Position numbers and translations under genes: made by a program. Under the pieces are notes generated by a model. That model searched no databases. It was not told the origin of the DNA and worked only from the letters and a program-made list of their open reading frames with translations. DNA of 64,000 bases, taken from Heterodera schachtii (taxonomy: Eukaryota > Nematoda > Chromadorea > Rhabditida > Heteroderidae). Positions 23,826 through 34,993 of the stretch are shown piece by piece (positions within the stretch are counted from its first letter, which is position 1; every line of letters begins with the position of its first letter). The stretch spans positions 840,579 through 904,578 of the forward strand of contig SIJG01000039.1 in assembly GCA_023374025.1 (NCBI GenBank). Direction: 5' to 3'.

Positions 23826-24212
23826 AAAATTTACGGGCCAGGTCGTTTTCGGCCGGGTCGTTTTCGCGCCAGCCTAGTTTTTGAACTATAACTTTTTTTT
23901 ATTGCCGACCAAATCCAAATTTCTTGGTGTCATTTGATAGCCCTAAGGATCCTCTATTAGCCTGCAAAATTCCAAAAAAAATTTGTTAATTTTGAACAAA
24001 CTTATGAGCAAAAGTACATCAGAAATCAGGTTTGTCAGCTTTTTTGGCCATAACTTTTTTGAACCATAGCGAAATTTTTCGCAATTTTGAATGCTAATAG
24101 AATATGTGAAGGGCTTTCGAATGATACAAAGAAAGTTAGATTTGGTTGACAATTAAAAAAGTTATAGCTCAAAAACTAGGCTGGCGCGAAAACGACCCCG
24201 CCCCCAAAATTT
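23826..24212. mobile_element. Foldback/MITE-like element with about 45-bp inverted termini
   Basis: Left terminus GGGTCGTTTTCGCGCCAGCC, TAGTTTTTGAACTATAACTTTTTT matches the right terminus in inverse orientation with one or two mismatches over about 45 bp. The left end adds a second partial GGTCGTTTTCGG copy. AAAATTT borders both ends (23826-23832, 24206-24212), though it is itself near-palindromic. Subterminal words GATAGCCCT..CTATTAGCCTGC and their approximate complement GAATGCTAATAGA..AGGGCTTTC extend the fold inward. No transposase; non-autonomous. A related element is at 39711-39889. Confidence 0.65.
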
Positions 24213-26690
24213 AGATATTTGAAGATTGGTTTGTTTTTATTAAATTATTTATTATTTTATGAATGTTCTAAGAGTGAATAATCAACTGTTTTTCTAATTA
24301 AAAATATCTATTTAAATTTTTATTAATGTTTAATTTTATTAAAATGTTTGTAAAAATAATAAAATCATTGATACAAATAAAACAATTTAATTTGACTTAA
24401 ATGGTAAAAATTATTATATTTTTAACGAATTAAATCAATTAAACAAATAAGCTATTACTTTAAGCTTCATTCCCTTTTTCACATGGCTCTTGGGATTCTC
24501 CATGATTTTTTAAGAAAAAGCTTTTTTATATTTTGTTTAAATGTAATTTTTAATTAGAATTTCTTGTAAAATTAGCAAAAACAATACTAATAGATAGTAT
24601 AATGTTTTTTTTGCCCTAATATTCTTTTGTTAAATGATATCTATTTAAATGTAGATTCTTGCAGAATAAAAATGATTATTCAAAGTTCGTGTATGTTAAT
24701 AGTAGCTAAATATTTCATTAAAATAATTTTACTAATTTTTTAATTTAAATAATTTATTGTTTAACAGTCGTCACATGTTATAATATGTTTAAATTTTGTT
24801 TATATTAAAAAAGCGAATTTTAAATTTTCCTTTTTAAAAATAATTAATAATTTTATTTTCTTATGACAATATTAAATTTTTTTCATTTATTAATGGTTTA
24901 TCTCATCAGCAATGAATGTGTTACATTTTATTTTTTCCATTCATCACTTTTGCATAAATATTTTCCTTGCATTATTTGTATATTTTATTATTTCAAAACC
25001 AAATTTTACATTAAAATATGTTCATTTGTATTTTTTTTATTGAACCTTTAAATAAATTTAATTAAAAGACTAAGTAACAATCTCAATATAAATTTTATAA
25101 TACTAAAAATATGAATTTATGCTATTTTATGTTTTATTTATTTATCTCTCATGAACAATGTCGAGTTAATAATCAACAAGTTTATCTTTTGTTAATAAAT
25201 TATTTTTATTTTTAGTATTATTTTCATTTCTAACATTTATTTTTATGATGAAAATTTTTTGTTTGACAGAAATTCAAATTTATTTGTTTTATGATTCCTG
25301 GGAAATTCCAATTTTTTATTTTTTACAATAATGATTTCTTGAGCTGGCGAGCCAGTTTGTGTCTTCTTTTTCCAAAAAAACATCTTATTTTAATGTTTAT
25401 TTGAATATATGTTTATTATATCCTCTATATAGATGTATTTAATTTGTATATATGTTTATCAATTCCATTGTTTATTTTTAAATATGAGTTATGAATAATA
25501 ATTATATATTTGGTTATTTTTAAAAATACAATACTTAAAAAACGTAAAATAACAACCAGAAATAAAAAGCCAAAAATTATTTTAAAAATAATCTTAAAAA
25601 TTTTTTTAAGATCGCTTTTAGTTTTAAATTTAATGTGCCGTTAAAATATACTTCGGCATTCGCATTATTCTTCATCCTTAACACATTAAAATGACTTGAA
25701 TACTAAGTTTCAAACAATACCTTTAGGGTTACCAAGAAATGAACAATTATTTAAATGGACTAATATAAATATTCTTAATAAATACAAAAAAAGCATTTAA
25801 TTATCATTGAAATAAATGAGTAAGGACACGAAATACCTTGCTTCTGAATGAATGAATAATTAAATTTTAGATCAAACCTTTAAACGTTATTTGAGAAAAA
25901 TAAAAATTATTATATTTCATTTTTTTATTAATTTATTTTTATTGACTAGTAATTGAATATAATAACAAATAATTTATGATTTAATGATTTTTTAATAAAG
26001 CCAATTCATCAAAAATTTTCCATAATTAAATAATATATCACATCAATTTTGTTTGCGAAAAATAACGAAAAAATTTCCAATGTGGGATTATTTAAAAAAC
26101 TTTAATTAACAATAATGATTCTTAAAGTGAGGGTTTCTAATTAAGAGAAAAGTGTTTAATATGCTTATTTATAACATTTGTTTAGATTTTATTATTAAAT
26201 AATTTATTGATTAATATGACAATTTTGATTGAGATTTATATTTATGTTGAATAAAAAATGAATGATATTAATGAACAATTTAATATTTGAAAAAATGCAA
26301 AAAATGAAATGGTCATATACGCTTTCTTTTAAGTTTTAATCTATCGATTACAAAAATTTATTAATTTGTAAAACTCATATATTGTACTCATCGATAGTTT
26401 AACTGTTCATTTTTAGAACTTCATTTTTTGAATTGTTTAAGAATTTTAAAACTTATACAAGCAAAATAATTTTAAACAAAGACAAAATGTTAAAAATAAA
26501 GTATTATAACATTTTATTAAAAATTTAATTATATTTTAAAATAAATAAATTAATACAAAAAAAAATTTGGTTTACATTTGCATATACTCCAGAATTTTTT
26601 CATTGGACTGTTATTTTATTATTACCTGAAATATCTAAAATCGAATTATTAATTAATTAATTAAACTCTATAAGTTAAATAATTTTTTTT
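24213..26690. other. A+T-rich spacer
   Basis: No coding or structured feature recognised; short chance frames only (for example plus 24863-25051). Confidence 0.4.
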
Positions 26691-26762
26691 AAATGTTTGC
26701 AGGCAAGTGGATTTGAACCCATGGACCAAAAACCCTAATCTACAATGGTTTCACTTATTTAA
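26690..26762 (-). tRNA. tRNA-like remnant (pseudogene)
   Basis: On the minus strand GGGTTCAAATCC matches a pol III B box and is preceded at tRNA spacing by GATTA-GGGTTTT-TGGTC, which can form an anticodon-type stem (with G.U pairs) and 7-base loop. The upstream AAATAAGTGAAAC is a weak A box, and the acceptor halves do not pair. I read this as a degenerate tRNA or tRNA-derived SINE piece, not a functional gene; coincidence is possible. Confidence 0.3.
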
Positions 26763-26779
26763 ACTCCCGATACCCAAAA

Positions 26780-26850
26780 AAAGAAAGGGTTTTTCGTACC
26801 ATCCAGAGCATAGAGAATCCAGGAAAATATATTAATACATAAAAAATGAC
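26780..26850 (+). repeat. Fragment of the MITE-like family
   Basis: GGGTTTTTCGTACC, then AGCATAGAGAATCCAGGAAAA and an A/T tail resembles the inner-to-right part of the copies at 28559-28914 and 50640-50805 (GTTTTTCCTA..ATAGAATCTAGGAAAA). Confidence 0.35.
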
Positions 26851-27350
26851 AAATGGATGTCGGGAGAAAATTTTCGTTAAATTGTAAATCTATTTGAGCA
26901 AAAAAATGCACTGTTTGATGCCATAGAAACTTTTGAGATAAAACGTTAAAAATGGAAAAATAAACCTCTACTTTAAAGAATTAACAATGATATTATTTAT
27001 ATTGTGCGGATTTTAAAAGTTATTAATCATTAAAAAATTTATGTTAATAATACCGAAGATAAAAAATAACTCAACATATCAATTATATATAAAAAATTAT
27101 ACTCAAAAATTTATATATTGATTCATTAAATTTATTTAAATTCAACTTTCAAGTTAAAAAATCAAATTTAAAAAATATATAAATGTTGACAATTTGTTTT
27201 ATTCATATTTGTATTTCTACAATTTAAAAATTTAACAATAATACATTGGACAGGTAATTTGATTTAATTAAACAATTATTTAATTTTGTTTACTTGATTT
27301 ACTCAGCATAGAGTAAAAATTTTGATCTTAATCCGAATTAATTGGAACAA

Positions 27351-27464
27351 ATGCTGTGTTCTGACGGAAAGCACATCCCTTTCAAAAAATTTATGGCCTC
27401 AAACTTGGATCTGCTGTTGAACACTCAAGGCGGCATAAGATTTACTATGAAATTTTTGAAATAA
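27351..27464 (+). CDS. Possible short coding segment
   Basis: Plus strand, ATG at 27351 to TAA at 27462-27464: 37 residues with CSDGKHIPFKKFMASNLDLL and TQGGIRFTMKF, distinct from the A/T-biased background. An in-frame TAA lies just upstream, so ATG is either the start or the segment is an exon remnant. The minus strand is also open here (SRSKFEAINFLKGMCFPSEH), so direction is not certain. No flanking exons recognised. Confidence 0.3.
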   Translation: MLCSDGKHIPFKKFMASNLDLLLNTQGGIRFTMKFLK

Positions 27465-28558
27465 AATGAAATCATCAAATGCGTTAATTCAAATTAAAAA
27501 ATAAATTAAAAGCGAAAGTTAAGAAATTAATCTAAGTAAATTAATTAAAACTAATCCTTTTAAGATATTTTCTAAATATAGTGTAAAATATGCAAGTCTT
27601 AAAAAAAGACTTTGAACATTTAAAAAAAATTTTCAAAAAATTATATAATAATAATAATTCAAAACTAATGATTTTGCAAACTATTTAATCATTTGTATCT
27701 TATTTTCCTCTTCATAAATATCATTAATTCCATAATCTTAAAATACTATATAAAAATTATAATTTTTTTCTTATACTTATTTTATAATTAAAAAATTGCA
27801 TTAAATTAGTGTTTATTAGATTTAAATAATTAATCATAATTCTATTAAAAAACTTCAAAATTTCCACCATTTTAGCCAGTTTAGAAGAACTCTTTTGATC
27901 ATGACAATTTCATGTAATCTATCTATAACTCAATGCAACAATAAAAAAATCTACTTGTTTTGAAAGAACTAAATTATTTTTGGTTCTATGCAAAGATTTT
28001 CTGACATCTCATATTTTGTTATTTTGCGTCACAAAAGCATTTTTGTTAAGTTAAATACAAATTAAAGATTCCATTGGAACACAACGCTTCGTTATATTAA
28101 TTATTTCAATATTTTTTTGATTGAATTAATATAATAAATTTTTGTTTTTATATTCGCCTGATTTATTAAGGGAAATCAAATTATAAAATGCATTCGTATA
28201 CTGACTGACAAAAAAAAACGTAAATAAAATTAGCTAATTAAGCCTAAAGTAAAGAATCTAGGGAAAATTTTATAATGAAAGAATTAAAATAAATAAATGT
28301 TGTTTTAAAATTCAAAAAGTTTTTTGTTTATTAATAAAAAATAATACATGTTAAATAAAAGTATTGATACTAAGGAAAATAACATTTATATCTTTTATTA
28401 TAGAAAGAATTAATATTAAAAAAGAGTAATAAAATGTTGTATATTAAAATTAAAATTATATTGATGCAAATGCAGATGTTCTTGAAAAACTAGGCAACAT
28501 TAGCAAGAGAAAATGTAACAATAATGAGTGAATTGTTTCCCCCATTTTACACTTTGGG

Positions 28559-28914
28559 CAAGGCTGTCAAAAATATGCACGAAGAATGGCCAAAATATAC
28601 ACCAAATAAGCAAAAAACTTGAAAATTAGTGGTGCAAATTAATTTAAAAATTTTCCTCCTCATAAATTTTATAGGTTGTTTTTGCAATTGGAAATCAATA
28701 ATTTCATAAGATTTTCGGTACCGAAGCTCATTGTTGACCCACTCGCGCATCCATTCAAATTTTGATTTAATTTTATGAAATATGCAGAAAATCGGAAATA
28801 TGCAAATAAAAGTTCCAACTTTTATACACAAATACAAAAAAGATGTTTTTCCTACTAATTAGACTACATAGAATCTAGGAAAAAATATGCATTTGCATAT
28901 TTTTAACAGCCCTG
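28559..28914 (+). mobile_element. MITE-like element with CA(A/G)GGCTGT termini
   Basis: Left end CAAGGCTGTCAAAAATATGCA and right end TGCATATTTTTAACAGCCCTG are imperfect inverted repeats of about 20 bp. The CAGGGCTGT-type end resembles the two hAT-like elements at 32.6 and 35.0 kb, but no matching 8-bp flank duplication is visible. Inner sequence matches repeats at 5770-5960 (inverted) and 50640-50805. The 96-codon minus frame inside is not supported by any domain. Confidence 0.5.
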
Positions 28915-30400
28915 CTAATAGTTCATTAATTTATTACACTAAAATAATAAAAAAAAATTTTTTTGATAAAACAACAATTAAATACAAAAAGCATAAAAAC
29001 AAAAATTAAATCGGCATTTTTTGGTGCAAAAAAATGTTAATTAAAACAAAATGAAGGGAAAGAGATATTTGCATTTTTAAATTGAAAGGCATTATATAAT
29101 TTTACTCATAAATTTAACAACAAAATATTTGATTTTAAATTATGTATGGAATAAACTTTAATTTATTAAATTTTTGAAATGAAAAAAAAATTTTGATTCA
29201 AATTAATATAATAAATTATGAATCAAAATTATTGCATTAAGACCATATAGTCAGTAGAGAAAGGCAAAACAAGTTTTCTTAAGTTTGAAAGGAATTTAAG
29301 TATTTAAAAAGGTTGCTTTATTATTTTGCTAGTTTTTAAATTAACAGTTTAAATATTTTCAAAATAATAAGAAAATTATTATTAAATATACAAGAACGAG
29401 AACAAAAAAATTATATACAAAATGTGCTAGCATATAATTAAATAAAAAAGTTTGGCAAATAAATGAAATAAAAAATATCAATAATCAATCCAGAAAAGAC
29501 TTTTTATTATTCTGAGAACTAACACATGACATAAAAATTTTTTTCCGAAAGTGCCACATTTCCAGCAACATTTACTCTACTATCTTCATTAATTGGAGTT
29601 TATTAATAGGTAATTTGGGTTTTTTTCTAATTATAAACTCTTTTAAAAAAATTCAAATTATTATTAAATAATACATATTTTCTATAAAAATATTAATCGT
29701 CCAATATTTAATAATGCACGAAGCAAAAAATAATAATCTGCGGCTTGTTGACAAGTGAGGAAATAAAAAAAAACAAAAAATGCTGAAATTACATTATTAA
29801 AAAACGTTAAATTAAATTAATTTAATTATTGTTATTAAAAATTGATTAGGTTTTGAAGTTACTCTGTTTTAAAGCACAACGCTTCAAGATAAATTTGGGT
29901 AAAAATATAATTATAAAAAACAAATAGTTTGTTTTTGAGATTAGAAAAAATCAAACATAAAAAGTTAGTTTTGAACTTTTTTCATTTATGAGATTCAATA
30001 TATGTACAAAAAATATTTTAATATTAATCATTATCTAATGACTTTATATCATTGATTAATGAGATACAAAATAAAAAGTTTATAAAAAAAGGATATTAAT
30101 TCTTAAAATATTCTTCTCAAGTATAAAAAAAATTTTTTAAAAAGGTCAAAATAAATATAAAACAAATTTAAGAATATCGGAATAAATAATATAATTAAAT
30201 TATTATATTTAAAATGACTGCTGAATGATAAAAACAAAATTAGCAAATAATAAAATGATAAATGCTGAGTTCTATAATTTAAATATTGGTAAAGATATTT
30301 TTATAGAACTTATCCTGACTACATTGTCAAGAGAAGCAGTGTTTCAACCCATGAAATAATAAAATCTTAAAATTGCAAAAAGAAAAATGAATTAAAACAT
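28915..30400. other. A+T-rich spacer, probable intron or upstream region
   Basis: No coding segment recognised. If the exon at 30407-30634 belongs to a larger plus-strand gene, its upstream introns must cross this stretch. Confidence 0.4.
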
Positions 30401-30406
30401 ATATAG

Positions 30407-30634
30407 ACGGTCAACGAATGCTGTACATGGCGAATTGGGCACGAGGAGCTCACCGAGGACGGCACAATCAAAGCGGCGGAGGCAATTTGGGTCGAAGCGG
30501 TGCAAATGGCAAAGATGGAGAGAGAAGAAAGTGAGGAAGAAGACATGAGGGAAGAGACGGCGAATTTGGAATCGACAAATATTTATCACTCAAATTTACG
30601 ATCAGGCACATTCAAATCCGCAATTGCGCTCTAG
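30407..30634 (+). CDS. C-terminal exon of an unknown acidic protein
   Basis: A clean acceptor (ACATATATAG) at 30406 opens a phase-0 frame of 75 codons ending at TAG 30632-30634. It begins TVNECCTWRIGHEELTEDG, continues IKAAEAIWVEAVQMAKMERE, then an acidic run (ESEEEDMREE) and a polar tail ending FKSAIAL. The middle is likely helical and the acidic run disordered. G+C content is far above the flanks. The two other plus frames stop early, and a minus frame (30392-30589) is Arg/Phe/Cys-rich and less likely. Upstream exons are not found and may lie far away in A+T-rich sequence. A C-rich 3' flank (CCCTCCCCCTACCCCG) follows the stop. Family not recognised. Confidence 0.55.
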   Translation, partial: TVNECCTWRIGHEELTEDGTIKAAEAIWVEAVQMAKMEREESEEEDMREETANLESTNIYHSNLRSGTFKSAIAL

Positions 30635-31929
30635 CCCTCCCCCTACCCCGCCTCGAAATTTGCACTTAAAAATATATATAATAAATATAAATCATTGAAA
30701 ATTAAAAATACTTAAAAATCTATTGATTATTAGTACATACATTAAACATAGATTTTATAACAGTGAAGTATGAAATAAATACGAATATTTAATATAATAT
30801 TTTAATATCAATAAAAGAACAAATTGTTATGGTTTTTCACCAAGTAGACTAAATCAGACAAACACTTTGAAAGCCAATTTCTGCGGGACAAGAAGGCGGT
30901 TACCAATAAAATAAGGCTGTAATTCACTATTGATCTTTATGCATCACATTCAGCGTGAGAATAATTTTGTTAAAATATTAATAAATAAACTAGTTTAATT
31001 AATTACCAAATAATTAATAATTTTGGTTCTTAATGTTAAATATAAATAATCAAAACCAAAGTTTATTTGTATTTTTATAATCGAAAAATTAAATGCGAAG
31101 CATCAGCCAATAATAAATTTTTGTAATTTCAAATCAGAATTCTATTGTTTATTTCAATAAAACTTTATTTAAAAAAATACATTTTAGAATTTACGTAAGT
31201 AATGTTTCTTGCAGGTTTTGCCGAAAATTCAGAAACAAAATAATTACACAATTACGGAAGAAAGAGACTGTTAAGCTGCATCAATTGTCAAAAAAATTTA
31301 TATAAATGCATTTATTAACATTAGCATCCGCTGAATCAATAAACCCGGTAATAACGGAATTTTCCGTATTAATTGGATAAAAGCCAAAAAAAAATATGTA
31401 TGGAAAAAATCTTTTATTTTTCCATTTTATAAAAATAGCAAAAGGACAAAGTTGAAATTATCACCCTGTTCCATGAACCTGTACTCTATTTAGATTATTT
31501 GATAAAATATTAGCATAGCAAATAATTGAATTTTTTTAATTAGAAGAATTACTTCTCAGAATATCATTATGGGTTTAACAAATACAGATCAACTAACACT
31601 AAACTTCTTGTCTACCCGAAATGACATTTATTCTGCAACAATTCTAAATGATGACATGTTAAATATAAATTATATAGATTGACAGCCATTAAAAGACGTG
31701 GATTAGTTTCGATATCTTACAAAAAATTTTAAATAGCCAATATTTAAAACTATTTTAACTAAAATTTTACAAAAAATTATTCGCCTTTCATCAAGATAAG
31801 AACAAACACGTCAAATAAATCTATTGAATTTAATGCAATGTAAATTATATTGAAAAAATTTAAATATTACTTTTAATGTCCTGAAGCCTTAAACTGCACT
31901 GACAAATGAGTCACATCCATATATTTTGT

Positions 31930-31973
31930 CACTTACTCTACGACACATTTAAGAATAGTCGTCAGAGTAAGTG
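31930..31973. repeat. Hairpin, CACTTACTCT arms
   Basis: CACTTACTCTACGAC and GTCGTCAGAGTAAGTG are inverted repeats pairing over 15 bases with one extra base, separated by a 13-base A/T-rich loop. It could be a miniature element end or an RNA hairpin; no other support. Confidence 0.5.
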
Positions 31974-32006
31974 GTTTTCGCCCTTCTGATGACTTTTTTA
32001 TTTTTA

Positions 32007-32032
32007 TGAATAAATAAATAAATAAATAAATT
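32007..32032. repeat. (AAAT)n microsatellite
   Basis: About six perfect AAAT/TAAA units. Confidence 0.8.
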
Positions 32033-32583
32033 ATTTAAAAATTATATTTAAAAGATTTTTATCACAGAAAATACTTAATTGCATCGTTTTTATTCAATCT
32101 CGAATCGACTTTTGATTCTTATTTATAATTATTTTTTATTTATTTGTATTTCACTTTATTGTTATTTTATGTTAAAAAATATTTTTAAAATAAAGGTGAA
32201 ATTTCCATGAAGTTTCTTTTCAATTCTATATATATATTAGATTAAGTAATTCTTTTAGCTCAAATATCATTTTTAATAATTTTTAATTAATTTATTTTTT
32301 TTAATTTTTAAAATTAATTATAACATTTTCCTGTATTTTAGTTTTTTTTAATATATAACGCGTTAAGATGAGCCATGCAAATTAATGCTTAAATATTTTT
32401 GTATCATTTTTCTAGAAACTTTGTATCTTAAATTCTAATTATTTATCTCTGTAAAATTATTAATTTATTTCACTTAATTTTATCATATTTAATCATTAAT
32501 ATTTATCCAGGCTATTAAAAGGCAAATAAATTTAAATTTCTCTAATAATTAAGAAATTTTTTTTAAATAAAATGCATTGACAT

Positions 32584-33304
32584 CAGGGCTGTGCGAAAAT
32601 CACAAAAAAATTTTTTCGTATACGAAAACGAAACGAAAAAGTGAATTCGATACGAAAACGAAACACGAAACGAAAAAAAATATTTTGAAAACCGAAAACG
32701 AAACACGAAACGAAAAAATTTTGACGGACGAAAACGAAACACGAAAACGAAAAAATAACCATTTTCGTACGAAACGAAACGCAAAAACCGAAAATTTTTT
32801 GAATTTATTTCAATCATAATTAAGAAACATAAAACTTTAAAATGTATCCTCTAACTGAATATTAAAATGTTATGTTTTTCACATCCTATTATGGACTTTA
32901 ACAATTTTTGGGGAAGAAATTAGCAAATCGTCCATTTCGATAAAATAAAGTGCGGTCATGCGGGATCGAACATTAATGCACAGCATAAAATAAACCTGCT
33001 GTTTTCACCACTAAACTACAATATTTAAATAAAAAACTTATTATTTCTTACCAAAAAAGTCATTCTTAAGGGTGTAAATATTTTCGTCTTTTTCGTAAAA
33101 TATTGCTCTGACGAAAACGAAAACGAAACGAAAATCCAAAATTTTAAAAACCAAAAACGAAACGAAAAACAAAATTTTGAAAACCGAAACCGAAAACGAA
33201 ACGAAAAAACTTTAGCGGACGAAAACGAAACACGAAAACGAAACTTAAAAAGTGCCGAAAATGTAGGACGAAACGAAAACGACACGAAATTTCGTCCAGC
33301 CCTG
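32584..33304. mobile_element. Non-autonomous hAT-like element with 8-bp TSD
   Basis: The element starts CAGGGCTGTGCGAAAAT and ends ATTTCGTCCAGCCCTG; the ends are inverted repeats. ATTGACAT flanks it perfectly on both sides (32576-32583 and 33305-33312). An 8-bp duplication and CAGGG ends are hallmarks of hAT transposons. The interior is filled on both sides by arrays of GAAAACGAAAC-type units in inverse-compatible registers, which generate open frames on both strands without any transposase motif. A tRNA-like segment sits in the centre (32953-33025). Length 721 bases. Confidence 0.8.
32953..33025 (-). tRNA. tRNA-like sequence (pseudogene or SINE piece) inside the hAT element
   Basis: Minus strand: TAGTTTAGTGG is a perfect pol III A-box match (33008-33018), GTTT/AAAC closes a D stem, and GTTCGATCC is a good B box (32963-32971) at tRNA spacing. 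A GCAGG-TTTATTT-TATGC arm with two weak pairs can be drawn as an anticodon arm. The acceptor halves and the left T stem do not pair well, so it is probably a decayed tRNA or the head of a SINE. Confidence 0.45.
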
Positions 33305-33312
33305 ATTGACAT

Positions 33313-34062
33313 CATTATTTTGTCTTTAATTAATGGATTAAAAAATTTATTAATTGATTTTCATTAAAATTACTTTTTTAAGAAATGTAATTAATTTTTA
33401 AATTAAATTAGCAACTTATTTCGTTAGAACAAATTGCCTTGGTGGCTCACTTGTTTATTGTAGATGCAAATTATTGAATAATTTCGATTTGTTTATTAAA
33501 TTTCAATAAAAATTTATATAAAAAGAATTTATTTTTTAAATTAATAATTAAATATTATTTATATTGTTTTGAAAGAAGATAATCATAGCCCACATATGCA
33601 TATAAAAGCTGATTTAAAATTTGATCTAATTTATATTTGACAAATAAATTTAATTATCTATGACGTAAAAAACAACTTGTAATTAATTAATTATTTTTAT
33701 TTACCATGATCAGCGGTCTCATGATTTTTGCTGTTTTGAATCCAAGTTTTTCTGTTTAATCTATTTTTAATTGAAATAGAAATTATTATTTCAAATCTTC
33801 AATATTTCTTAATTTACTTTAATATATTTTGGAATAATATCTATAATATTATTATACTTTTTATTTCATTGATTAATTAATATTGTAAATTATTTAGTTT
33901 CATTCAATTGGATTTTATGTATTTTTTGAAGAAATTTTCTAATCAAAGATAACTTTATTTAAAAATTTTTAATAATATTTATTTTTAAATTTGATTTGTT
34001 TTAATGTGATATTCAATTTTTCAAACAAATCATATGAGAATTTCATAAAGGCCTTTGCTCTG
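33313..34062. other. A+T-rich spacer
   Basis: Between the two transposon insertions I see only A/T-rich sequence without coding segments. Confidence 0.4.
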
Positions 34063-34408
34063 TGTTGTGTCTGAGCGTATACCACTTGGCCAAGTGGTAT
34101 ACGCTCAGACACAACAAAAAGGTAACTCCAAGTTCGATCCCTCCTGGCGGTGGATTAATATTTAAAACTCCACGACGCCACGGCGAGTGCCGATAAAGCA
34201 CCAGTAGTGTGTGTGTAAAGGGGAGGAATTAGGTGCGGAAGTGTTTGGCACTGAAAAGTCGAGCCAATACCTCCAGTAGTGAGTGCGGCATATTTTGGTT
34301 ATCGTTTGTGTCTGAGTGCTCAGTGTTCGAGCTTAAATCTTGGAGTTACCTTTTTGTTGTGTCTGAGCGTATACCACTTGGCCAAGTGGTATACGCTCAG
34401 ACACAACA
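34063..34408. mobile_element. Element bounded by two copies of a 54-bp perfect palindrome
   Basis: A perfect palindrome of 27+27 bases (core CACTTGGCCAAGTG, arm GTATACGCTCAGACACAAC) occupies 34063-34116 and again 34355-34408. Inward of each lies AAAAAGGTAACTCCAAG (34116-34132), present inverted at 34339-34355, so the whole has 70-bp inverted termini, each a cruciform former. The palindrome contains TGGCCAAGTGG, an A-box match on both strands; GTTCGATCC at 34132-34140 is a B-box match at tRNA-like spacing from the left copy. The interior is G+C-richer and has no domain. No clear target-site duplication. Confidence 0.8.
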
Positions 34409-34993
34409 CTCTGGTGAATCCAAAATCTTCTTAAGTATTTTTCTCAGATTCTTATTATGATGAATTAATAGTTAGTTCATTATATTTCGTTTTATCTACT
34501 TTTAAATAAAACTTAACAAACTTTAGAATTGAAATATTATAAACTTCTTACCGCTACTTAAATAAATTTGAAAAACTTTAAGTAAAAATGTCAAAAAAAT
34601 CTAAATGTTTTACAAAAAAAAAAAAAGATAGAAAATTATTAAAATTTATAGATGATGGTAAAAGGAGAGAAAAATTAGAGAAAAAAAGATTTAATTCAAA
34701 AACAAAATCAGTTTAATGTAATATCATCATTATGGAAATTAAATCAGTGGCAACTTGTAGAAAAACAAGTTAAAGCAAATAATAATTAGTTAACTTGGGG
34801 AAAATGGGGCGGAGTCGTTTTTAAAAAAAACCGCCGGCCAATGTTGTCAGATTTTGCACGACATTTAAAAAACATAGATAATGCATTAATTTTTAATATA
34901 TAAAATAGATTAATACCTTATAAAACATCATGATATGTAGTTTTTTGATTAAATGTTTAAAGCTAAATTATTAGTATTTTAATTTATTTTTAT
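34409..34993. other. A+T-rich spacer with small G+C patch
   Basis: Mostly A/T-rich. A patch near 34797-34860 (GGGGCGGAGTCG, CCGCCGGCCAATG) stands out but has no open frame of note; it may be a repeat remnant. Confidence 0.35.

Larger units (their letters stand above)
30640..32570. other. 3' flank and A+T-rich spacer
   Basis: Apart from the hairpin at 31930-31973 and an (AAAT)n run at 32007-32032, I see no structured feature or coding segment. Confidence 0.4.

Noticed and set aside
32563..33315. Opposing open frames with Phe/Arg/Ser-rich or Lys/Asn/Thr/Glu-rich translations
   Set aside because: They are translations of GAAAACGAAAC arrays inside the hAT-like element; no domain, and present on both strands because of the repeat.
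34080..34140. Functional tRNA gene at the first palindrome
   Set aside because: A and B boxes are present, but no acceptor, anticodon or T stem can be drawn; the palindrome dictates the A-box match.
34233..34460. 75-codon plus frame across the double-palindrome element
   Set aside because: It runs through the inverted terminus and out of the element; its end is dictated by the repeat.
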